Positions 31,541 to 42,831 of a stretch of 62,000 nucleotides of DNA are shown piece by piece. Under the pieces are notes generated by a model. It saw only the letters and a program-made list of their open reading frames with translations. It was not told the origin of the DNA and did not search any database. The stretch's first letter is position 1. Each line of letters starts with the position of its first letter. The stretch is from Symsagittifera roscoffensis (lineage: Eukaryota > Xenacoelomorpha > Acoela > Convolutidae): assembly GCF_963678635.1 (NCBI RefSeq), contig NC_087070.1, positions 30,791,704-30,853,703 of the forward strand. The letters are read 5' to 3'. The position numbers were made by a program, and so were the translations under genes.

Positions 31541-32540
31541 TTCTATCTCGTGGAAGAATTAGAGTTTTACAGTCCCAGTGGGACAAATTTGGATTTTTAT
31601 AGTCCCTTTGGTGTGCCCTTAGTTTTCATCGGCGGCGCTGCTGGGCCTCTTCCTCCTTAAGCAACTTTTCGTGCTTCTCTTTAAATTTGTCGTCGGCTAG
31701 TATGGTCGTCTTTGGGCTCTCAGAAGACGAGACCAAATCTAATAAACTTTTTTTTGGTTTTATCGTTTCGGTAAAGGAGTCTCTGTCCTTTTTTCGGTCT
31801 TATCGTTTCAAGAAATTTTATACACGCCATAAATTTCAAAACCCATCTCGAGAACAAGGCTCTTGATGCTCGAGTTACCTGGAGTGCCCGTGACTTGTTT
31901 CTCTGGAGACACGATTGAAAAATTCCGTGATGAATCGATGGTATTGATTAGAAATGAATTTCCCAACGCTGAGGTTAATAAGGCTCGTCGGTTCCGTGTG
32001 GGTTTTCTTGATGTTTCTGTGGTTGTTGCAGGCTTCAGCGGCGGTGTTGTTTTGGTGTCCTTTTTTGGAGAGGTTGCTGTGTTTTCTGAAACTTAGGACG
32101 ACCATCCGGTGCTTGAGGAGACCTCTGTTTTTTTTCCTTTTTTGTCCGCGTCATTAAGCGTCATGCCTCTGTCCTGTCTGAGGTTGGATTTTCCACCCTT
32201 CCGTTTGCCAGTTTGCGGCTTTTCCTTCCTCTTCCTCGCGGCTTCTGCGTCTTTTTTGGCTTGTTGTATCTTAAAATGGTGTGTTGGGCTTTCGACCAAC
32301 GTAGGGTTTGAAAAGAGAGATTTTTGTGGTTTTTTTGCGGTGTTATTGTTAATGTTCTTATGATTTTGGCGACGTCCGAGGCTAAATTATATGGGGAACT
32401 ATTTCCGTCTATTTGCATATCCCCCGACCTGCGTTTTAGTCTTTGGATCGGACTCTCTTCAACCCCCCACGGACCTGTGATCATCTAACGGCACGAAAAG
32501 GAGTTGGATTTAGAGAAAACGATTTACAGAGAACTTTTTA
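31541..32540 (-). pseudogene. Ty3-like element: integrase C-terminal tail region, broken
   Basis: Lys/Arg/Thr-rich minus-strand segments (for example KPRGRGRKSRKLANGR near 32190-32240 and KEKHEKLLKEEEAQQRR near 31640-31690) correspond to the low-complexity tail after the integrase core, as in the other Ty3 element of this window. Several frames alternate; no domain beyond the tail is visible. Confidence 0.5.
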
Positions 32541-33150
32541 GCTCTAATCACACCTAAGCCTTCTGGGTACGCCATTGTTTGAGATGTATTTTTGCTTGAG
32601 TTTTATTGCTATATCTGCTGTTGTTTTTGAGACCAATTTTGCTGTCGGAAACTTTGACTTTTTTTCAACCGCAACTAAAATGTATACGTCTTTATTTATT
32701 TCGTCCGGGAGGGACCCGGCAAAGTCTATTTGATTTTCCTTATTTGGTTCAACCACCAATTCCATATGGAATGAATGCAATTTTTATATTGCCGATGTAA
32801 TTTTTGTCTTTTTCTGTCGGCGGCATCTCTGGGCCATCTGGACTTTTGTGCGGTGTAAAAGTGGGGACCAGACTTTTTCGCCCAAGTCGAGCATTGCCGC
32901 CACTCCCGTATGATTTAAGTGCAAACTGTCTAGGATGGTTTGACACAATTCAGGTGGGATTATGACCCGGTCGTCTTTCAGTAGCCAGTCATCTTTGACG
33001 TGTAGTCGGTTTCGTACCTTGTACCAATAGCTCTATATGCGAGTTTCAACGCTTACCAGTGACGTTTCTTAACGAAGTTGACTATCGGTTTGACATTTCT
33101 GTCCTTGCGGGTGACCGCGGCTATATATTTGAACCCAATAACATGCTCTA
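32541..33150 (-). pseudogene. Ty3-like element: integrase zinc finger and first catalytic block
   Basis: Minus-strand reading gives SLHLNHTGVAAMLDLGEKVW with AQRCRRQ (His-His/Cys finger, one Cys replaced), then after a stop near 32796-32800 the core start NKENQIDFAGSLPDE (first catalytic Asp) and VYILVAVEKKSKFPTAKLV, ending with GVPRRLRCD (second Asp). The third catalytic acid was not found, so the domain is truncated or lost in the following region. Confidence 0.75.
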
Positions 33151-34160
33151 GCTTTTTCAGGTAGAGTAGTGGGTCCTCTTCTGCCTCCGTTGCTTTTGCT
33201 TCCACGACATTTGCTTTATTGAGTTCATGGCCAGCCTCTTATTGTGTACCTGACATTGTTGGTGGGGTCTCGTTTGGCGAAGTTTCTTCGATGCCGAAAA
33301 GTTGGGAGTCGACTCCACTGACGCAGACTCTTATTGTTCACTCTTTTCCACTATGAGCTCTGCTTGTGACTGCAGGTCGTTGGAATGTGGTTCGCTGGTC
33401 TTTGTTGATGTTTGAATTTCTAACTCCATTTTGTTTGACTCAATTTGGGTCATCTTTGTTTTCGGACTGATAGTCCTGTCGGGAGTATCTGTCATTGGGG
33501 CTTTGTCATTTTTGGTATTAGTCCGGTTGGATGTATTGATACTCTTTGAGGTATTGGTAGCTCCCGTGTTGCTGCAGTTTTTGTCAGTTTTTAATTTTCC
33601 CTGCTCGGGATAATTTCGCTGGGGTCTTGAATTGTTTGTGGTGGGCTCATTGTCTTAGACTAGGTCTTCTAGCGCTCGTATGTGATCGTTGGTGTTCTAC
33701 CGTGCCAGCATGTATACGGCAGACTTTTTTCCCGGCCGGACTCTCCTTACATACTATCTGAGGGTTTTGTCCTCGGGGAGTTGTGATGTGGGTTTTTGAG
33801 GAGTTGTCTTCCCCTCAGGCTTGTGCGTTTTCAGGGTTGAATTCCCTTTGTAGCCTTTTGTCTCGTAACGTCGTCTCATGATTTCAGGGTTGATTTCCGC
33901 CGTTGAGGTAAAATTTATTGATTTTTGGTTTTGTAGTGATTTTGTCTGTTGATTTTTGAGAGTGAAATTGGCCAAGTGACTGTTTTTGTTTTTTTTGAGT
34001 TGAATGACCGCTTGTGATATGTTTGGAATGTTTGAAGTGAACTTGAGATTTTAATTGAGCTGTTGCATTCCTTTTATATTCGCGCTTTCTGATCAGCCGA
34101 TTTGGGGCTCGATTGTGATTAATATGACGTTGTCAAAATGAACAAGTTAACAGACGCCGC
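33151..34160 (-). pseudogene. Ty3-like element: RNase H-integrase linker, low complexity
   Basis: Includes VIGFKYIAAVTRKDRNVKPI next to the integrase finger, as expected of the linker, and a long Ser/Thr/Asn/Lys-rich stretch (for example 33754-33975) with multiple stops. No enzymatic motif. Confidence 0.5.
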
Positions 34161-34560
34161 AACAAAATCTATATCCTGTTCAATGGAGGTAAAGCTTATA
34201 CTACTGGATTTCTGGACATGTAGTCGATTAGTACCAGTTTTGTTCCTGCCAAGTGCTTAATGTCAAAGGTATGTGGGGTTAATATATCGATCCACCTAGT
34301 GAGACTACCTTGGCTAGTCTTTGATCGTTAACTGGATTTTAATGCCATGAATAAAATTTGAGGTTCTGTGATGATTGGGTGTTTTTCCCGTATAAATTTT
34401 TTCAGTATTTGAAGTGTTCGGCTGCCCATGCGACTCCTAATAATTCTAACTCGTTTACTGAAAATTTTTCTTCGAGAACCTTCGAATTCAAGAACCTTGA
34501 GGCGTATGCGATTGCTACCCAACCTTTATCAGTCTTTTATTCTAAGACAGCCCGTAGCCC
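34161..34560 (-). pseudogene. Ty3-like element: RNase H
   Basis: ENFQSVNELELLG-type reading with ELELLGVAWAAEHFKY (about 34400-34450, minus) and a distal HLAGTKLVLIDYMSRNP (about 34200-34255). Both are typical of the RNase H domain end. Interrupted by frame changes near 34330-34400. Confidence 0.65.
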
Positions 34561-35480
34561 AAATGTGGATGAGTCACAGACCACCCGAGTTTCTAGGTTC
34601 TGCTTGAAGTGTTTCTTTTCAGTAACTTCAGATATAAAATTAAGAGTATTATGGAATGCGGATGTATTTTCTGGCTTCCAATGTAATGTTTTATGTATGC
34701 TTGAGTTTTTTAGCATTGGTTTTAGTGTCGATGCTGTTTTTGCGATGTTTGGAATGTATCTTGTAAGATCATGTTTTGACCCCACGAAGCTTCTTAGTTG
34801 CTTAAATGTTTTTGATGTACAGAGTTTTCGTTTTGGCGCTATTTTTCGTGTTAGTCATGTTGTGTCTTCGCTATTTATCTTTTAGTCAAACCATTCGACA
34901 TGTTCACCAGCGAATTTGCATTCATCAAGGAGAATTGCTTAGGTTCTGTCATTTAATTTTTTAACACCCTAGGTAATAACTGTACGTGCGTATTTTTAGA
35001 CCATTTTGTCATAATCAATATGCCATCAAGTTAGGCAAATGTATTTTCACTATTTTGTTACTTTAGGTTCGATCCCTTTTGAAATTCAGTTGGCATATTC
35101 GTGAGGCCATAAAATCCCGTTTGAAACTGGTATGTTCATGTAGCTTTTCCCCCTGAAGTTTCATTGTTTCCTTGTTTCGATATCCAGCGGAATTTCCAGA
35201 ATAACGTTTTCTCTTTTTCGTCGTTCTTGATGATTTGTGCGATGACTTTCAACAACAGTTCAATATTGGGATTACGTTTTTTTTTTGTGTATGAACTTAT
35301 CAATTAATTTGATATATGATTTTGATTGGTTCCATTTCCTCTCGTTCTTGTAATTGAATTGGAATTCCTTGACCTTTGTTCTCTTGAATGAATTGATCTC
35401 TATAAATTGATTGGTTTGTCACTAATGTATCCCATTACGTTGTTTGTGATTCCCACGCAGAGTTTTTAAAAGTTCTCTCT
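34537..35480 (-). pseudogene. Ty3-like element: reverse transcriptase, catalytic motif destroyed
   Basis: The thumb/connection part at 34537-34785 reads RYIPNIAKTASTLKPMLKN and VVCDSSTFGLRAVLE. Upstream, YGLTNMPTEFQ (about 35080-35120) precedes the catalytic site. At 35022-35033 the expected Y-L-D-D reads stop-L-D-G before ILIMTKW: Tyr is replaced by TAA and the second Asp by Gly. The enzyme is therefore dead on two counts, besides frameshifts. Confidence 0.75.
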
Positions 35481-35483
35481 AAC

Positions 35484-35800
35484 CTAGTTTTGAATTTCCT
35501 CGTCTGATGCTTCCTCTTTTTCGTGTTTGTTTAGTATCTGGTTGTATTTTGATTTGTCTTGTATAAGTTTGATGCCAATTTTTGGTATTTTATTCCGCCC
35601 GACGATGTTAATGTTTTGATCATCCACACTGATCAACGGTGCCAATTGGACGTTCCACCATCCAGATTCCACCGCACTGATCAGGCGTCCGTTTTGGCGC
35701 AGTCTTTCTGCCGTTTTTTTTTTAAGAAATGACGTTGGGCTTCCTGAATCAGCTATTACGAATAGGTTTTCTGACTTTTTTTTTCATTTCTTAGTATGAC
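35484..35800 (-). pseudogene. Ty3-like element: aspartic protease, partial
   Basis: SGWWNVQLAPLISVDDQNIN followed by IVGRNKIPKIGIKLIQ corresponds to the flap and C-terminal part of the retrotransposon protease (compare GGHEQNILGNDNLPKLGI in the neighbouring element). Upstream, ENLFVIADSGSPTSFL (about 35715-35765) contains D-S-G, the catalytic triad of an aspartic protease, in a different frame. Confidence 0.65.
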
Positions 35801-36012
35801 CGTTCAAGGATTCGTCTTATGAGTTAACTGAGTTTTGCATTTCAAACGCTTCTGATATCGCCAAAAGAATTTAAAAAAATGACCTGTGGGTTTTTCTCCC
35901 AGCCGTTTGATTAGGTATTGTTGGCATATTCCATTAGTTTGCTGTTCTTTGTGATATTAACGGAATTTTCTCTTCAGCTTCCTGTTGATTTCCGCCGGTC
36001 TCTTGCATGTAG

Positions 36013-37092
36013 TTAACATTTGTGGGTTGCAATGTTTTCAAAATGCCTGGGCGTAGCGCATTTTGTGCAGATTTTGATTTCTGCTGGGCATGACTGAAAA
36101 TGGTTTAGTCCGAAATGCCCATCGCTTTCATATAAACATTTGTTCCGGCCCATCTGCTGATTTTGTTGACCACGCGAGTTATAACTTCCCCGGGGAAGAA
36201 TATGACGTCCTCGCAGACTTCCCCGGCCACTTTGGTTTTTTTGATATACGTTTGTGTTGCCACCTTTTTCGCTTGGTTGAAAATAACCCATAGTTTCCTG
36301 TTTAATTGTTGCGATGGTGGTAACTGATGCTCCGAACGGATTTGTTTTCATTGCTTTACTATGTTCTACACCTTTCTCTCTCCTGATCACGTATTCGCAC
36401 GCGTCCTGCGGGGATCTAGTTTCTGCCAACAGTTCTTCTGCATTTTTCTCATTGGGCATGTAAGCTGTGATTATGTCGCAGACCCATTCATTCTCTCGAT
36501 CTCCACAGTCGGCCCGTGAGGCCAATTCTATCATATCCTCGTGTCATTGTTCCAACGTCAATTTTTTGCGTTGCGTCACACATATGAAATTGAATCGTTC
36601 AAAAGCTATAATTTTTGTGACTAAGAATATATCTTCCAGGATTCGCATAAACTCTTTTGACTAGTTTGAATATCGAGCCTTGGTCTTTTTTGTTGCAATT
36701 GTCGTTGCCCCTCTGATCCCAGGTATAAGAACATATAGCATCTTACTTTGTTGTCCGCGTCATCCCACGGTACGTTGTTACCCAGCACACCCTTGTCTCT
36801 GCTTTTTTTAACGTAGTTTTCCCAAATGACTCTTTTTTCTTGGTTTTTCATATCTCTATTACGTTTTTTTTTGCATCTATTTCTCCATTGATTTCGACCT
36901 TGTAAGTTGGTTTAGTTGGTTCTAACACTGGAGGTTTTGTTCTTAGTTAAACTTTTATTTTGGTCCCGTCTTTGGAAAACACGGCCATCTCCATCATAGC
37001 TGTTCACTTTGACCATTCCAGTGATGGTTCTACTGATGCCATCCGCAAAAATGGTGGAATTCTAAGCGAGTTGTTATATCTTGCTGGGTGCG
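36013..37092 (-). pseudogene. Ty3-like element: gag
   Basis: Structural polyprotein. An ATG overlaps the LTR/primer-site junction (MAHPARYNNSLRIPPF, about 37045-37092), followed by EPSLEWSK and a stop. The capsid part reads KVRCYMFLYLGSEGQRQLQ (36621-36851) and, after a shift, LASRADCGDRENEWVCDI and ETRSPQDACEYVIRREKG (36013-36534). The nucleocapsid end has a degraded first knuckle (CLYESDGHFGLNHFQSC) and a second one starting CTKCATPRHFE. At least two frameshifts and stops. Confidence 0.8.
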
Positions 37093-37095
37093 CCA
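37080..37095 (-). other. Primer-binding site
   Basis: On the minus strand TGGCGCACCCAGCAA directly follows the LTR-terminal ATGACA. It starts with TGG, complementary to a tRNA CCA end. Confidence 0.7.
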
Positions 37096-37313
37096 TGTCA
37101 TATCGTAACGTATGAGCTTTTCTAGAATCCGAACGGTTTGGCCATTGATATCAAAGTAACTCTGACTAAGAAAAGTAACTGATCATAAATCTGATCGGCA
37201 TCGCTCAGCAATCTGATATTTTATACCGTTAAAGGCCATCTCTTTGGTATCTGGCTATCTGTACAAAAAGATAGATACATAATAATAATTCATGCCAATC
37301 GGGCCGGATGACA
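37096..37313 (-). repeat. 5' LTR (right on the plus strand)
   Basis: 218 bp with perfect terminal inverted repeats TGTCAT and ATGACA. Aligns with the LTR at 31299-31540 and, in opposite orientation, with 382-615. Confidence 0.88.
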
Positions 37314-37318
37314 AATAT
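37314..37318. repeat. Target site duplication, right
   Basis: AATAT, matching 31294-31298. Confidence 0.75.
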
Positions 37319-37858
37319 ATTGAAGCTGCTTAAATTGACATAAGCTACTATGCTTCCTTTAGGAAAATTACTTCATCGAAACAAGAAATTATATACAAAG
37401 ATGGAAAAAAAAAATAAAGTTTACGAATGTCATTTTCATCAGTTGTAATCTCGAACTCAGATTCGAGCGTTGAATATTGATTATTTACCAGGTTTGGCCA
37501 GGCTGTCGATTTTTCTGAACTTCCAGGAAGAGATGTGTCTGCGACCTGCGTAGACCAAGAATTATCCGCGAACAACATACTACAAGGTAATAGTCATAAA
37601 ACAAGATTTAAGAACAATAGATTTTAGTTGAACAAATTACCTGCTTCATCAATTGTAATCTGTACGCTAAAAAGGTCTTTATTAGTTTTCGTAAGAAAAT
37701 GAAACAAAAATTTTTCTTAAATTTATTGATAAAAATGTACTAAGTCGCTGTTTAGACAAAAATAAGCCGCGGTATGGTCTCAAAAAGGGGTGTGGATATA
37801 AAGTAGCGACAAGCGAGACATAAGTCGCGTTCTGGGAAGCTATCATCTCAAATAAAAT
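37319..37858. other. Flank without recognised gene
   Basis: An ATG-initiated minus-strand frame at 37348-37578 (MLFADNSWSTQVADTS) has no recognisable domain and cannot be joined in frame to the open stretch beyond 37620. Otherwise AT-rich non-coding DNA. Confidence 0.3.
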
Positions 37859-38118
37859 TCCAAAAAGCGATATTTGGAAGTCGTTAACGGTCCCCAACAA
37901 TATTTTCTCTTCTGAATAGAAATTGTATTAAGATATTCTAGTCTAGTTTATTTTTTTAGAAAAAATCATTGAATTCTCGTCTAGCATTAGAATGCACAGT
38001 TTCTGAAAATAAGCAGAAATCAATTCGAAGCTCAACCGCAACGAGATAAACATGCTTCTAGTATACAAAATAACTGCAGCAAAACAATGCAAACTATAAC
38101 AAGTGTTACTTTGCAATA
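37859..38118. repeat. Direct repeat, left copy
   Basis: About 260 bp, from GCGATATTTGGAAGTCGTTA to GTGTTACTTTGCAATA, repeated with about 90% similarity at 38485-38746. It flanks the gag fragment on its left. Confidence 0.8.
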
Positions 38119-38482
38119 CATTTCAAACGCTTCTGATATTGCCAAAATGATTTAAAAAAGGACCTGTGGGTTTTTTTCTTCCAGCCATTTGATGACGTAT
38201 TGTTGGCATATTCCACTGGTTCGTTTTTGTTCGTGATATCAACGGAATTTTTCTCTTCAGCTCCTGTTGGTTTTTGCCGGTCTCTTGCATGTAGTTAACA
38301 TTTGTTTATATGCAATCTTTTTCAAAGTGCCCGCGCGTAGCGCATTTTGTGTAGATTTTGACTTTTTTCTGGACATGACTGAAAATGGTTGAGTCCGAAT
38401 TGCCCGCCGCATTGATATAACGATTTGTTCCGGTCGATCTGCTGATATTGTTCACCAAGTGAGTTATAACTTCCCCGAAAAC
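38119..38482 (-). pseudogene. gag fragment of the Ty3-like family
   Basis: Aligns with about 35838-36190 of the complete element (protease-gag junction and nucleocapsid end) over about 360 bp in the same orientation; for example CATTTCAAACGCTTCTGATA begins both. Contains no complete domain. It sits exactly between two direct repeats of unrelated sequence. Confidence 0.8.
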
Positions 38483-38484
38483 AT

Positions 38485-38746
38485 TAAAAAAGCAATATTT
38501 GGAAGTCGTTATCGGCCTTCAACAATAATTTCTCTTCTGAATAGAAATTGTATTAAGATATTCTAGTCTAATTTTTTTCAGAAAAAAACCATTGAAATCT
38601 CGTTTAGCATTAGAAGTACTCAGTTTCTGAAAATAACGAGAAATTAGTTCAAAGCTCAATCGCAACGAGATAAACATGTTCTTGTATACAAAATAACTGT
38701 AGCAAAACAATGCAAACTATAACAGGTGTTACTTTGCAATAGATTG
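38485..38746. repeat. Direct repeat, right copy
   Basis: Second copy of the 37859-38118 repeat, with small indels and substitutions. Confidence 0.8.
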
Positions 38747-40530
38747 CTAAAACGAATCAAGTTTATAATGTCATGTGCCCTAGCGTTTAGCACAACCGTC
38801 AGGCAAACGGAAGTTTGGCGGTTCGATTTCTACCACGAGATTATTTCCGGCTAGAACTAGCCTTTATTTAGCTAATTTCTGCTCAAAAATAAGATGAGAA
38901 AATAGACTGATACGAAATAAAGCTTTATTTAAACATTCCATAAAAATTCTAGCCAAATAGTCAGATTAGAAGTTAAATGTTTCTTAATTTGAAAAAGATT
39001 TGTTCGGTACGGGTATTATACTCATTTTTGAGGACTTGATAAACATTACAAATTCGGAGACTACGAAATAAATCAATAAAAAAAAATTGTTTTGTTATGT
39101 AGCAACAAAAAATGTTAAATAGTCTGCAAAATCAAAATTTTCTGCTTTTTGATTTATGCAGATCATTTCACGGCTTTTTGCCGCTACATTAAAAAAAATC
39201 AGATTTTTTACTTCTTTTTTAGTGTCTGAGTTTGAATGTTGGTGATTGCAATATCAAGTCTTTTTAGCTTATTAACGATTTTCAAGTATCCGATCTCGGA
39301 TTTTACTTGAGATCATAGTTTCCCAGAACGCGACTTTAGCACAAATTTTCATAAATAAAAAACATGTTTGTTTCAATTAATTACAAAAAGTAATAGAGCC
39401 ACTTTTCAGCTTTCTAATTAGAGGTGACGAGGGAAATATTTTGCCCAAATTTAATTGTTTTCTAAAGTTGTTGTATGACTATAACCGTACTTACCTTGAT
39501 CATACTTAAAAAGACAGTTATTACCGACTTTAGAAAACAGATGAAGTACAGCTGCAATCAATTATATTTAGTTATATTGGAATTAAATCAATTTTTGCTC
39601 CAACTGGGTTATTGGTAAGAAGTGCATTGGGCTATTGGTAAGAAGAGGGAATGCTTTTGGTTTGCGGGAAGGGGGCTTATTTTTTTATTAATTTCGAAAG
39701 ATTTTCCGCTTAAAGTTTTCCTTTATTTAGTGGATTTTAGGTCTTTTAAGCAGTCATATGTGACCTTTTTATTTATTTGTTATAGCTGAGTCTGATCTAC
39801 AACATTTACATTTTTTAAAGTAAACAGTCACCCACAAACAAGTTCCATAGAAAAAAACACACAATTCAAATTTCCATTTAAATTAGTGAAAATTTGACTC
39901 ATATACCATTTTCCTCTACATTCCATTTCAAACCAGTATTGCGAATTTCAAATATCAAATCTTCAAAATTAATGATGGCTAATGAAAAAAAATCTAAAGC
40001 TAAAGAACCAGTTACACTAACAGCCGCAGTTAAATGTGTTTCAAGTTGTTTCAGGTGCAAAATAAGGGGTAAACAAGATAGGACGACAACCTCCTCTTTT
40101 CATATTGATTCGACCCACCAACAACCAAAAAGTTTTCTCTTTGCTGCCGATCGCGCTAAAAAGTTCTCTAAAAACACCTTTTGCGACGTGCTAAGTAAGA
40201 TATCGTAGTGCAAGCCGCAAAGGCAAATTTTTCTGAAAAATCATCTTTAAGTGCTCAAATGGTCAACTCAGGCTGTTTTGTTTTCAGAAGCCCGCCCACA
40301 GTGCACAAAGTTTTCTGCAAATTACGATAGAGTCTATCCGGAAGATGCTGAAAATCAATTTTAATTATATGATAAAAAGTCGTTCGCGTTTCTGAAAACT
40401 TCCTAAGAAACTCTGCCACTTCAAAAATCATAGAATGGCAGCTATTTTATGTCATATTATTTCAACTTCAATTTTCAAATTTTTTAGCCAAAAAAGTTCG
40501 GCCTATTTGAGTTTTAATATCGAAAAATTA
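38747..40530. other. Non-coding region
   Basis: No supported gene. A tRNA-like B-box (GGTTCGATTTC) occurs near 38819-38830 and a 22-bp tandem duplication (GGGTTATTGGTAAGAAG-type) near 39605-39650. A 104-codon plus-strand frame at 39894-40208 lacks recognisable motifs. Confidence 0.35.
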
Positions 40531-40532
40531 AC

Positions 40533-41518
40533 ACCCGCAGTCAGTAAAAAGAGAAAATAATAGATTATAATGGATTTTTCTTGCCAGTCTCCATAAATTT
40601 CAAAAATAATTGATTATTATTGATTAAAAATGAATTATATTGTTGCTATTTTTCGAAACAATAAAAATCATTATAATCGTTTATAATCGATTATAATCGA
40701 TTATTTTTTTGAATTTTTTTTCTCAATTTTTATTGAATTATAATCCATTACAATGGATCATAATCCATTATTATTCAACAATTGTGTCATCGTTTCAATT
40801 CGTTTTATTCTTGTTTTGTTTTGTTGCTTTTCAGTTGGTTACCGAACTAAAAGAAACTGTAGTTTTGTTTTTTATAGCCAGGGGCGGTTGGGGGGGGGGG
40901 GGGCTGAGTTTTCTCTCTTTGAACTATGTTGAGATGTCTGTTTTTGGTGACGGAGCCTAAGAACTTTATAAAGGCGCCTTTGGCGCCAATATATACTATA
41001 TATTGGCGCCAATTTTTAGATCAAAATTTTCCAAAAATTGTCTAAAAATGCCTTTTTTGGCCTGTTTTTTCATAATTTTGTCTGCGGCGCAGAAACTTTG
41101 ATCAAATGGGGTCTTTCTAGTCAGTTAAGAGGGCTCATAAAATCAATTTGGTCAACCTATATAAAAAATCGACAACATTTTTGAAATTTTTTTGAAAATC
41201 CGCCCCCCTCCCCCGAGAAAGTCCTAGATCCGCCCCTGCTTATAGCTTAAGCTTACATTATGTTTTTGTGAGATAATATTTTGATAGAAAAAGGGATTCT
41301 AATCTATTATATCAGATTATAAGAGATTTTCGGAAAAAACATAATCAATTATAATTGATTATAATTTATAAAAATGTCACCAAAAATGTTCTCATTATAA
41401 TAGATTATAAATCGTTTAAACATCTAGAATTGGCGCTTACAATTAATTATAACCTTGCTAAAAGTACGATTATGATTATAATATAATCGATTGTTTTCTC
41501 TTTTTACTGAGTGCGGGT
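40533..41518. mobile_element. TIR element (MITE-like) filled with ATTATAATCG-type repeats, copy A
   Basis: Terminal inverted repeats: left ACCCGCAGTCAGTAAAAAGA at 40533 and right, reverse-complemented, ACCCGCACTCAGTAAAAAGA ending at 41518, extending to about 28 bp with two mismatches. The interior holds arrays of TTATAATCGATTATAATC-like repeats and, nested inside, a hAT-type MITE. It has no coding capacity. The right flank starts with TA as in copy B; the left flank has CA. Confidence 0.7.
40871..41246 (-). mobile_element. hAT-type MITE nested in copy A
   Basis: Element 40879-41238 with terminal inverted repeats CAGGGGCGG and CCGCCCCTG, flanked by an imperfect 8-bp duplication (TTTATAGC and CTTATAGC). 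It is the reverse orientation of the copy at 50263-50634, shares its G-run and AGGCGCCTTTGGCGCC core, and has no coding capacity. Confidence 0.75.
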
Positions 41519-42831
41519 AGTCTGAAACATAATTTTTTTTAATTTTTTTTTTTGAAAACAATGGTTTTCTTGAGGGTATGATTAAGATCGAGGGTATAAA
41601 AAAATTACATTATAAAAAAAAACTGTGAAAAAATCGACGCTTTTTATTAGTGGGTGATTTTCTGATAAAATTTTGAACCAAAGTTTGACATTTTACAAGC
41701 ACAAAAAGAAACCCTTTGCTCAATTATTGTCATTTTTCCCTTTTTCAGTTTTTAATTATCAACGAGTATTTGCTAGTTCACTTTTGATTAATTGAATAAT
41801 ACACTTGTTCAGAAACAATCATTTTAATTCAATTGAGTCCATTGATTGTTTTATTGATTATTTTATGTGCTATTTTAAATCTACCAGTTTTTTTGTTCTC
41901 TTTGACTTTTGTGATCAGCCTATTTCTGAGACCAGCTTTTTTAATTGTTATTAAAATTCGAATCAAACTATTCAAATGTGATTCACGGCCAAGTAAGCAC
42001 AATTCAGTTGTTTAGTAATTTTTTTCAGGTATAAAGATCAAAAGATATGGGAATAAGCGTTTCGATTTGTCTTCATTCTTTTCGTTTATGGAAACATTTT
42101 GAATTTTCTCTCAGGGAATTTAGTCACAGATTTTTTTTTAAAAACAAAGAACATAAAATCTTTGTTCCAACAATTGTTCAAAACAAATGTTTTTTTTTCT
42201 GATAAAAAAATTTTAATAAAGATACAATAAAAAAATTTACGTGAAGCGCTGACCTGCTGAAAATTTTCTAATGTTTGACTTAATGCTGCATTCGGCAAAA
42301 ATGTTTTTTGTTTTCAAATTCTTTAGTTTGGTATGTATTCGTTGTAAAAAGTTTCGAAAAACCCCTACAGATGAATTAAAACAACTAGAATTCATCAATA
42401 ACTCAATAATAGATTCAAACCATTAGCTTCTTTACAACTAAAAAACAAGCTATGTAGAAAAATCAATAAACAGGAAGATAAAAAATTTGAAACTTTTATT
42501 TTTTCATCGTTTTTTGTTTTTCATCGCACATTGGAATTCTTGCTTTCAAAAACTCCATTTTTGGAACAAAAATGTTTGCCGCAACCGGATGCAAAATGTT
42601 TTGAATAATCATTTACGATAGATCTTATTTAATCATTATTTGTTCACATGAACTTGCCAATTTGTTTCATACCTCAAAATGTCGAATTTGTTATAGTGCT
42701 GTAAGTCTTTTTAAGCGATGTATTTTTGTAAATAGTAGCCAAATTCAGGAAACTTGTTTCACTGAACAACTCATTTTTCTCACTGACAGTGTTATGCATC
42801 CAAATAAAATGATCCACCGATTGCGAATGTC
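41519..42831. other. Non-coding region
   Basis: AT-rich sequence without a recognisable gene. The open frame at 41833-42015 has no ATG upstream of its hydrophobic stretch and no known domain. Confidence 0.35.

Larger units (their letters stand above)
31299..37313 (-). mobile_element. Complete Ty3/gypsy-like LTR retrotransposon, coding regions decayed
   Basis: Two related LTRs (31299-31540 and 37096-37313), a primer-binding site next to the right LTR and a 5-bp target duplication (AATAT) define a 6.0-kb insertion in minus orientation. Internal order on the minus strand is gag, protease, reverse transcriptase, RNase H, integrase. Coding frames carry many stops and shifts. The same family left an LTR-gag remnant at 382-1760, a gag fragment at 38119-38480 and an integrase fragment at 29561-29995. 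Confidence 0.9.

Noticed and set aside
37348-37680. Two-exon minus-strand gene joined by a 60-bp GT-AG intron
   Set aside because: Splice-like ends exist at 37640 and 37580, but joining the exons does not keep the MLFADN frame open; an in-frame stop appears.
37859-38746. Small LTR retrotransposon (LTR-gag-LTR)
   Set aside because: The flanking repeats do not resemble the family LTRs, lack TG/CA ends and have no primer-binding site next to them.
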